DNA of 64,000 bases from Streptomyces sp. NRRL B-24484. Lineage in GTDB: Bacteria; Actinomycetota; Actinomycetes; Streptomycetales; Streptomycetaceae. This document shows positions 17,550 through 24,126 of this stretch, one piece after another. The notes below the pieces were generated by a model, which did not search any database, was not told where the DNA came from, and was given only the letters and a program-made list of their open reading frames with translations. A program made the position numbers and the translations under genes. The DNA lies in contig NZ_JOAI01000028.1 in assembly GCF_000717715.1 (NCBI RefSeq), positions 1 through 64,000 on the forward strand, given 5' to 3'. Numbering within the stretch: the first letter of the stretch is position 1; every line of letters begins with the position of its first letter.

Positions 17550-18263
17550 ATGGAGAACACGAGCGGCGTCGGCGTGCTCGACAAGGTCACCTCGATCCTC
17601 GGCACCCTGGAGGCCGGACCCGCCACCCTGAACGGACTGGTCGCCGCCACGGGCCTGGCGCGGCCCACCGCCCACCGGCTCGCCGTCGCCCTGGAGCACC
17701 ACCGCCTGGTCGCCAGGGACCTCCAGGGCCGGTTCGCCCTCGGCCCCCGGCTCGCCGAACTCTCCGCGGCCGTCGGCGAGGACCGCCTGCTGTCCGCGGC
17801 CGGCGGGGTCCTGGCCCACCTGCGGGACACCACCGGTGAGAGCGCCCAGCTCTACCGCCGGCAGGGTGAGGTGCGGATCTGCGTGGCGGCCGCCGAGCGC
17901 CTCTCCGGCCTGCGCGACACCGTCCCCGTGGGTATCGCCCTGCCCATGAAGGTCGGGTCCGCCGCGCAGGTCCTGCTCGCCTGGGAGGAGCCCGAGCGCC
18001 TCCACCGCGGCCTGCAGGGCGCCCGCTTCACCGCCACCGCCCTCAGCGGCGTGCGGCGCCGCGGCTGGGCCCAGTCCATCGGCGAACGCGAGGCCGGGGT
18101 CGCCTCCGTCTCCGCGCCCGTCCGCGGCCCGGCCGGCCGGGTGGTCGCCGCCGTCTCGGTCTCCGGCCCGATCGAACGGCTCACCCGCCACCCCGGCGCC
18201 CGGCTCTCCCAGGCCGTCGTCGAGGCCGCCGGCCGCCTCGGCGAAGCCCTGCGCCAGCCCTGA
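17550..18263 (+). CDS. IclR-family transcriptional regulator
   Basis: 237 residues. The N-terminal winged helix (GVLDKVTSILGTLEAGPATLNGLVAATGLARPTAHRL, about 5-45) precedes an IclR effector domain (about 75-230) with ASVSAPVRGPAGRVVAAVSVSGPIERL. IclR proteins bind small acids or sugars and usually repress neighbouring catabolic or amino-acid genes. ATG 17550 has GGAG nine bases upstream. It is the first full gene after a SAM-I riboswitch, so its level may respond to SAM. Similarity to NdgR-type IclR regulators of amino-acid metabolism would make sense but is not demonstrated here. Confidence 0.9.
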   Translation: MENTSGVGVLDKVTSILGTLEAGPATLNGLVAATGLARPTAHRLAVALEHHRLVARDLQGRFALGPRLAELSAAVGEDRLLSAAGGVLAHLRDTTGESAQLYRRQGEVRICVAAAERLSGLRDTVPVGIALPMKVGSAAQVLLAWEEPERLHRGLQGARFTATALSGVRRRGWAQSIGEREAGVASVSAPVRGPAGRVVAAVSVSGPIERLTRHPGARLSQAVVEAAGRLGEALRQP

Positions 18264-18288
18264 CCGGCCCGCCGGGCCGCCGGGCCGT

Positions 18289-18309
18289 GCCCGCGGAACA
18301 CCCGCGGGC
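18289..18309. terminator. Hairpin after the IclR gene
   Basis: GCCCGCGG pairs with CCGCGGGC across a 5-base loop, 26 bases after the IclR stop. A short GC-only stem; likely a terminator. Confidence 0.45.
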
Positions 18310-18368
18310 CGGCCGCCGGTTCGGTGCGCAGTCGGGCCGCCTGACCGTTCGTCAGTTAGCGTGGGCGG

Positions 18369-19148
18369 GTGAATCAGGACGAACGCTCACTCCACGCCTC
18401 GTCGTTCGGTGCCGCGGCGACCGCCTACGCCGAGCACCGCCCCGACTACGCGCAGGCCGCGGTGCGCTGGACGCTCGACCCCGTGCCCGGCCCGCGGGTG
18501 CTCGACCTCGGCGCCGGCACCGGCAAGCTGACCGCGGGGCTGCTCGCGCTGGGCGCGGAGGTCGTCGCGGTCGAGCCCGACCCGGCGATGCTGGCCGAGC
18601 TGCGCCGCTCGCTGCCGGACGTCCGTGCCCTGCAGGGCAACGCCGAGGCGATCCCGCTGCCGGACGCCTCCGTCGACGCCGTGCTGGCCGGCAACGCCAT
18701 GCACTGGTTCGACATGGCCGTGGCGGGCCCCGAGATCGCCAGGGTCCTCGCACCCGGCGGCGTGCTGGCCGGCCTGTGGAACCTGCTGGACGACCGGGTC
18801 GGGTGGGTCGCCGGGCTGGCGCGGACCGCCGGGAGCGCGGCCGTCGGCCCCCGTGACACGCCCGCCGCCTGGCGCGCCGAGACGGCCGCCATGCACCTTC
18901 CGAAGGCCGGCGGGGACGCTCGGTTCGGGTCGCCGGAGCAGGCGGAGTTCCCGCACGGGCAGCGCCGCACGGCCGACTCCCTGGTCGCCTCGCTCGCCAC
19001 CCGGGCCGGGCTGCTGGTCATGCCGGAGCCGGAGCGGGCGGCCCTTCTCGGCCGGATCCGCGCGTTCCTGGCGGGTGGACCGGAGACCGCCGACGGCGAG
19101 TTCGTCCTGCCGATGCTCACCGCCGTCCTGCGCACCCGGAGGCTGTGA
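18369..19148 (+). CDS. Class I SAM-dependent methyltransferase
   Basis: 259 residues from GTG 18369. It has a Rossmann-fold methyltransferase core with motif I VLDLGAGTGKLT, an acidic post-I segment (EVVAVEPDPAMLAELRR), motif II around DASVDAVLAGNAMHWFD and motif III ARVLAPGGVLAGLWN. This arrangement is typical of UbiE/COQ5-like small-molecule methyltransferases. The substrate is unknown. It lies 105 bases after the IclR gene with a hairpin between, so it may or may not share the SAM-sensing transcript. Confidence 0.88.
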   Translation: MNQDERSLHASSFGAAATAYAEHRPDYAQAAVRWTLDPVPGPRVLDLGAGTGKLTAGLLALGAEVVAVEPDPAMLAELRRSLPDVRALQGNAEAIPLPDASVDAVLAGNAMHWFDMAVAGPEIARVLAPGGVLAGLWNLLDDRVGWVAGLARTAGSAAVGPRDTPAAWRAETAAMHLPKAGGDARFGSPEQAEFPHGQRRTADSLVASLATRAGLLVMPEPERAALLGRIRAFLAGGPETADGEFVLPMLTAVLRTRRL

Positions 19149-19575
19149 GGCCCTCGTCCGCACCCGGCGTCCCGTCGTGGGCCCGCCGCGGGGCGCGGGG
19201 GCGTCGGTGCATGGCCGGATCCGGCTCCCGGCCCGTCCGTCCCGTGCGCCAACGCCGTGAACCTGGTCCGCGACTGGGTGAACCGGCACGGCGCCACCCA
19301 CCGCATGGCCACCGCCGGTGACCGCATGTTCCGATAGCGACCCGTCGGGACCGGGTCGAGTCGTGCACGCATTCGGTTCGCGCCGGCCGCGGTCGGCGCG
19401 GTACGGTCGCCTGTCATGCACACCATGCCCGCCGCGCGGCCGGGGCCGCCGGTGACGGCCGGTCAGGGACGTCGAGCGCGGGGGCTGATCACGCCCGGCC
19501 GACGGGCCCCACCGGAGTCGACGTTCACGCGGTGGCGGCCCCGCGCCGCGAGGGCGACGGGGGAAGACGGGGGCG
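19149..19575. other. 427-base gap with a short possible gene remnant
   Basis: A plus-strand frame ending at TAG 19337 reads NAVNLVRDWVNRHGATHRMA shortly before the stop. This composition looks protein-like but has no start or Shine-Dalgarno, so it may be the tail of a decayed gene. The rest holds the upstream region of the kinase gene. No clear promoter or RNA is seen. Confidence 0.35.
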
Positions 19576-21570
19576 ATGGACGTCGAGGAGACCGAGGGCC
19601 TGCACACGGCGGGGCCGATCCGCTCGGCCGGGCAGGGCCGCTACGAGGTGCTGGCGCCGCTCGGGGAGGGCGGCATGGCGTCCGTGCACCGAGCCCGCGA
19701 CACGGTGCTGGGACGCACCGTCGCGGTGAAGACGCTCCATCCGGACCTGGCCCGCGACCCGTCCTTCCGCGAACGCTTCCGCCGCGAGGCGCAGGCCGTC
19801 GCGGCGCTCAACCACGTCAACATCGTGGCCGTGCACGACAGCGGCGAGGACACCGGGCCCGACGGCGTGGTGCCGTTCATGGTGATGGAGTACGTGCAGG
19901 GGCGGTCGGTGCGCGAGCTCGTCCGCGAGGCTGCCGCGGGCCGTCCCGGCGGCACCGTCCCGCTGGACCGCGGGCTGGCGGTCACCGCGGCGGTGCTGGA
20001 CGCCCTGGAGTGCAGCCACCGCCAGGGGCTGGTGCACCGGGACATCAAGCCGGCCAACGTCATGACGACGGCCGACGGCACCGTCAAGGTGATGGACTTC
20101 GGCATCGCCCGGGCGCTGCAGTCGGACGCCACCGCGATGACCCGCACGGGCACCGTGCTCGGCACGCCCCAGTACCTCTCGCCCGAACAGGCGCAGGGCC
20201 GTCCCGCGGACGCCCGCTCCGACCTCTACTCGGTCGGCTGCATGCTCTTCGAACTGGTCACCGGCACCCTGCCGTTCGACGGCGAGTCGGCGATGAGCGT
20301 GCTGTACCAGCACGTCCAGCAGCCGCCGCCGGTGCCGTCCTCGATCAACCCGGCGGTGCCGCCCGCCGTCGACGCCGTGGTGGCCCGCGCCCTCCGCAAG
20401 GACCCCGCGGGGCGCTACCAGAACGCCCGCGCCATGGCCGAGGACGTCCGACGGGCCGCCGCGGGCGGGGCGCCGACGCGTCCGCTGCACTCCGCTCCCA
20501 CCGTCACGGCCGAGCACGTCGGGGTCGCGGACGACGAGGCTCCGCCCACCGGGGGCGGGGGCGCGGGTGCCGGAGCGGGTGCCGGTCCGTCCTGGCCGTT
20601 CGGGGCGTTCGCCGGTGCCGACGACGCGGCTACGGCCGACGCCCTCGCCGAGGGCATGCGGTACGTCGCGATCCGGCGGCAGGCGCAGCTGCGGCGGGTG
20701 CGCAACGCCAGGATCGCCGGTCTGGCCCTGGTGCCCGTCGTCGCGGTCGCCTGGGCCCTGACCACCTTCGGTGACCCCTTCGGGTTCCGGACGGCCACCC
20801 ACACCCCGGACCCTCGGGCGACCGGCCCGTACTCCTCGTGCGACCCGCTGACCTTCGGGGACGACGGCTTCTCCCCGCCCTCGTTCTCGGGCATGTCGCC
20901 GGCCGAGGCGCAGACCTGCGCGGAGATCGCCGGGCTGAAGATCGACCGGCAGACCACCACCGGCAGCACCTACAACAAGGACACCGTCGTCCGGCAGGAG
21001 CCGGGGACCTCCCAGTCCGTCCGGCGGGGCAGCACCGTCACGGTCTGGGTGTCGGCGGGCGGCGATCCCCGGGCGAAGGGGGACCTCGCCAACTGCGAGG
21101 TCGAGGAGCAGCACGGCAAGGTCCCCACCCCCTGGCTCAAGGGGCGGACCCTGACCGCCGCCCGGACCTGCGCGGACATCGCCCATCTCAAGCTGGAGGA
21201 GGCCGGCACCGTCCAGGACCGCCTCACCCCGGCCGGCCAGGTCGCACGCCAGGAACCGGGATCGGAGAACACCACCGTCGGCAGCACCGTCAAGGTCTGG
21301 ATCTCCACCGGCGGCGACCCCAGGGCCGTCGGCACCCTCGCCGGCTGCGACAGCGCGACCGGCGACCGGCCCGAAGCCCCGGCACTGGAACACATGAAGG
21401 TCGCCGACGCCCGCCTCTGCGCCGACATCGGGCACTTCAAGCTGGCGGAGCAGAGCACCCCCGACCCGATCTGGCCGAGCGGCGAGGTCCTCCGCCAGGA
21501 GCCGGGGAGCTTCAGCCGGATCGACCCCGGCGGCACCGTCCGGATCTGGGTCTCCTCCGGAGCGCCGTGA
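19576..21570 (+). CDS. Membrane Ser/Thr protein kinase with PASTA-like repeats
   Basis: 664 residues. The Hanks-type kinase domain is intact: GEGGMASV loop, VAVKTL lysine, HRDIKPANVM catalytic loop, DFG and SPEQ. A Gly-Ala-rich juxtamembrane stretch precedes one membrane span (IAGLALVPVVAVAWAL, about 376-391). The outside part has three repeats of about 85 residues, each ending in V-x-RQEPG...V-x-VW(V/I)S, the PASTA pattern. Each repeat also carries two cysteines (for example SSC...AQTCAEI), which is unusual. PknB-like kinases sense muropeptides and control growth. ATG 19576 was chosen because residues before the kinase core are few. Confidence 0.9.
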   Translation: MDVEETEGLHTAGPIRSAGQGRYEVLAPLGEGGMASVHRARDTVLGRTVAVKTLHPDLARDPSFRERFRREAQAVAALNHVNIVAVHDSGEDTGPDGVVPFMVMEYVQGRSVRELVREAAAGRPGGTVPLDRGLAVTAAVLDALECSHRQGLVHRDIKPANVMTTADGTVKVMDFGIARALQSDATAMTRTGTVLGTPQYLSPEQAQGRPADARSDLYSVGCMLFELVTGTLPFDGESAMSVLYQHVQQPPPVPSSINPAVPPAVDAVVARALRKDPAGRYQNARAMAEDVRRAAAGGAPTRPLHSAPTVTAEHVGVADDEAPPTGGGGAGAGAGAGPSWPFGAFAGADDAATADALAEGMRYVAIRRQAQLRRVRNARIAGLALVPVVAVAWALTTFGDPFGFRTATHTPDPRATGPYSSCDPLTFGDDGFSPPSFSGMSPAEAQTCAEIAGLKIDRQTTTGSTYNKDTVVRQEPGTSQSVRRGSTVTVWVSAGGDPRAKGDLANCEVEEQHGKVPTPWLKGRTLTAARTCADIAHLKLEEAGTVQDRLTPAGQVARQEPGSENTTVGSTVKVWISTGGDPRAVGTLAGCDSATGDRPEAPALEHMKVADARLCADIGHFKLAEQSTPDPIWPSGEVLRQEPGSFSRIDPGGTVRIWVSSGAP

Positions 21571-21625
21571 CCCCGACCGCGGGGGCGTCACGTGGCGGTG
21601 GCGGTCGGTAGGGCAGGCTGGGGCC

Positions 21626-22243
21626 ATGGCGGGTACGGCGAACCGGACGGTGTGGCAGCGCGTGCGTGAGACGGCGCTGCCGCTCGTCTCCGCGGACACC
21701 GAGGGCGCCGTGCTGCCGGTGCTCGGGACACGCGCCCTGGTGCTCCACCGGATCGATGCCGCCGAACACGCGCGGCGGCGGACCGCGGATGCCGAACGCC
21801 TCGACGGGTTCGCTGCGTTGGAGTGCCTGCTCGCCCTCCCGGTCGACCTGCCGGTGCCGGTGGACTCGCTCGGGAGCAGGGAGCGGGCCGTGCTGCGCCG
21901 CCTGCCGCGCGGCGCAGCCGAGTTCGACGGCGGCACCGTGACCCGTCGGGCCGTCAGGCCGCTCGCCGTGGACCTGGCGGTCGTACGGGCCGCCGACTGG
22001 CGGACCGGCCTGGAACGCGCGGGCCGCTTCGCTCCCTTCTGCAGCAGGGCGGTCCTGCTCGACCGGCTGCCCGGCCCCGAGCTGGACGCGGCCGTGATGG
22101 ACGCCTCCTTCTACGGCATCGGAGTGCTGCTGAGCGGCCCGGACGGGATCCGCTCGGTGCTGGCCCCGGCGGAGTACCGTCCGCAGCGGCACACCGCCGC
22201 GGCCTGGCACTTCGCCGAGGGCCTGTACGAGCGTCTGCGCTGA
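21626..22243 (+). CDS. Conserved-looking protein of unknown function
   Basis: 205 residues, soluble, 55 bases after the kinase gene. The sequence has even hydrophobic periodicity and typical codon bias, so it is probably a real protein. No motif is recognised. A C-terminal block (YGIGVLLSGPDGIRSVLAPA) looks like a small alpha/beta segment. It converges with the TGT-like gene, with 20 bases between the stops. A functional link between them is possible but unproven. Confidence 0.7.
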   Translation: MAGTANRTVWQRVRETALPLVSADTEGAVLPVLGTRALVLHRIDAAEHARRRTADAERLDGFAALECLLALPVDLPVPVDSLGSRERAVLRRLPRGAAEFDGGTVTRRAVRPLAVDLAVVRAADWRTGLERAGRFAPFCSRAVLLDRLPGPELDAAVMDASFYGIGVLLSGPDGIRSVLAPAEYRPQRHTAAAWHFAEGLYERLR

Positions 22244-22263
22244 GCCCTGTTGCCGTGCGCCGG

Positions 22264-23427
22264 TCAGTCCGATGCCGTACCGGCCGGTGCCGAGGGCACC
22301 GCCTCCAGGACCGACCACCGGTGGAGCTGGGGCGGGACCGGGAAGCCCTGCGGCTGTCGGATCTCCGCGTTCACCACGGGGTACAGGTCCACGGCGGCGC
22401 GGCACTTCTGCTGCCACCAGCGCTGCCGGTCCGGCCCCGGGGGCAGGGCCCGCAGGCTCCGCAGCCAGGACATGAGCACTGCGGTGTTGTGCCGGGAGGC
22501 GGGCACGCCGTCGAGGCGGGTCGTGAAGCTGTCCAGCGGCCGGCCTCCGCAGGCGGCGCACTCGCACACCGGCGGCCGGGTGGCGGCGAACCGGCGTGCG
22601 ATCGTGGTCCCGAGGAAGAGCCCCATCAACTCCGGGAGGAGCACGGACGGCGAGTCCGAGAACCCCGGACGCCCCGCTGCCTCACCGGGCGGCACGACGT
22701 GCCGCATCCGGCTCGACTCGCCGTAGGCGGCGAACGACGCTCCACGGGCCAGCGCGCCGAAGGCCGCGAGGTCGGCGCGCAGCAGGGCGACATCCGGTAC
22801 GTCCGACACCACCCGCGCCAGCCCGGTGACGGCCTCGGGGAAGCTCGCCAGCGGGTCCTTCCGGCCGCCCAGCATGACCGCCTTGGCGCCCGGTGCAGTG
22901 CCGAGCACGTCGATCAGTCGGTCGACCCGTTCCGGGCGCAGCCATCCGACGTCGATCGGGAGGACGAGGACGATCCGCGGATCCTGCCGTGCGGTCAACT
23001 GCCGTACTGCCGCGATCAGTGCGGGTGTGTCGGTGGCCGGGAGGTACCCGGTCGGTGTGAGCACCGCGGTCGCGCCGGCGCCGAGCTGGTCCTCCACGGC
23101 CTGCCCGAGCGGATCGGCGGCGGGCAGTTGGTCGGCCGGTGACAGGAACGGCTCGTCCGCCGTCGCCACACCGTCCCCGTAGCGGGCCGGATCGGCGAGG
23201 ACGACGCCCTCGTGGCCCTCGTCGCGCAGCGCCGCGGTCTTCCTGAGGGCGTCCGGCCCGCTGATGACGAGGCCGCTGAGGGCGGGGTCGAGCCGGCCCC
23301 GCACCTGTCCCACCCGGCGGGCGGCGACCTGGATCAGCAGTCTGCCGGTGAGGGACTCGGGCCCGTCGAGGGGGCGGCGGCGGGGGACTCTGCGCTGTCG
23401 TGGCAGCGGGACGGAGGAGTCGGTCAT
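22264..23427 (-). CDS. TIM-barrel-like protein with a TGT-type zinc motif
   Basis: 387 residues from ATG 23427. Alternating strand/helix segments (TAVLTPTGYLPA, RIVLVLPIDVGWL, KAVMLGG, VALLRADLAAFGAL) suggest a TIM barrel. Near the C-terminus CECAACGG is followed by RHN about 20 residues later. C-x-C-x2-C...HN is the zinc site of tRNA-guanine transglycosylases and their DNA-modifying relatives (DpdA). The usual queuosine genes are absent nearby. I infer a diverged TGT-superfamily member; its base-exchange activity and substrate (tRNA, DNA or other) are unknown. Typical TGT catalytic Asp motifs could not be placed with confidence. Confidence 0.55.
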   Translation of the reverse strand: MTDSSVPLPRQRRVPRRRPLDGPESLTGRLLIQVAARRVGQVRGRLDPALSGLVISGPDALRKTAALRDEGHEGVVLADPARYGDGVATADEPFLSPADQLPAADPLGQAVEDQLGAGATAVLTPTGYLPATDTPALIAAVRQLTARQDPRIVLVLPIDVGWLRPERVDRLIDVLGTAPGAKAVMLGGRKDPLASFPEAVTGLARVVSDVPDVALLRADLAAFGALARGASFAAYGESSRMRHVVPPGEAAGRPGFSDSPSVLLPELMGLFLGTTIARRFAATRPPVCECAACGGRPLDSFTTRLDGVPASRHNTAVLMSWLRSLRALPPGPDRQRWWQQKCRAAVDLYPVVNAEIRQPQGFPVPPQLHRWSVLEAVPSAPAGTASD

Positions 23428-23573
23428 GGCCTCGCCTTCACATCGGCGGAAACGGTCGACGGCGTACTCGAACCTCCAGTGTACGAAGCGGAGCGACAGT
23501 CCCGATCGGCGACAATTCGCCGCTTCGGCGGGCCGGTTGGCCGGTTCACACGCCTCGTCGGGATCGCGGGGTT

Positions 23574-24005
23574 CTACCGGACGAAGCGGGACCAGTAGGA
23601 CCAGTGCGGCGGGGGGAACGGGCGGTCGGGGTCGGGGTCCTCGGGTGGGGTGGGGCGGTCGCCGAAGAAGTAGGCGTGGAGGTCGAGGAGGTAGCCGTAC
23701 ATCTCGCCCTCGGAGCGGAACTGGAGGTCGTGGCTGGTGATGGAGTGCCAGGTGCCGAGGTCGGCGGGCTGCTGTTCCAGCAGGTGTTCCAGGCTGGTGC
23801 GCAGCCGTTCGGCGTAGGCCCGGTCGCGGGCCAGCAGCCGCCTCTCCTCCGCCAGGTCGAGGCCGACGTTCGGGTGCAGGAAGTAGGTGTAGAAGGTCCG
23901 CAGGCGGCTGTCCTCGCGCCAGCCGGGGATGTCCCAGGCGTTCCAGGGCGGCGGTGCGGCCTTGAGGTGGGTGAGGACGGGGCCGGTGCGGTGCTGCTCG
24001 TTCAC
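23574..24005 (-). CDS. Small unknown protein at the end of the luxCE-like operon
   Basis: 143 residues from GTG 24005; a longer GTG start at 24083 would add an Arg-rich low-complexity tail. Neither has a clear Shine-Dalgarno. The protein is rich in aromatic and charged residues (RLRTFYTYFLHPNVGLDLAEE, MYGYLLDLHAYFFGD) and looks helical and soluble. It matches no family I know. It is the last gene on the minus strand after the LuxC-ligase fusion (44-122 bases downstream), so it may belong to the same pathway, for example as a carrier or partner protein, but this is a guess. Confidence 0.6.
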   Translation of the reverse strand: MNEQHRTGPVLTHLKAAPPPWNAWDIPGWREDSRLRTFYTYFLHPNVGLDLAEERRLLARDRAYAERLRTSLEHLLEQQPADLGTWHSITSHDLQFRSEGEMYGYLLDLHAYFFGDRPTPPEDPDPDRPFPPPHWSYWSRFVR

Positions 24006-24126
24006 CGTGGGGAGGACGGCCCGCACCGGCGGACGGTTCCACGGGACGCCCCGACGCCCCCGACGGCGCCGACGCCCCGACACCCGCAGAGCGTGGGGGA
24101 GTCAGGGCGCCGGGACGCAGTGGCCG

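Noticed and set aside
19416..20774. Open frame starting before the PASTA kinase in another frame
   Set aside because: It runs through the kinase domain out of frame; the protein is Arg/Gly-rich with no motifs.
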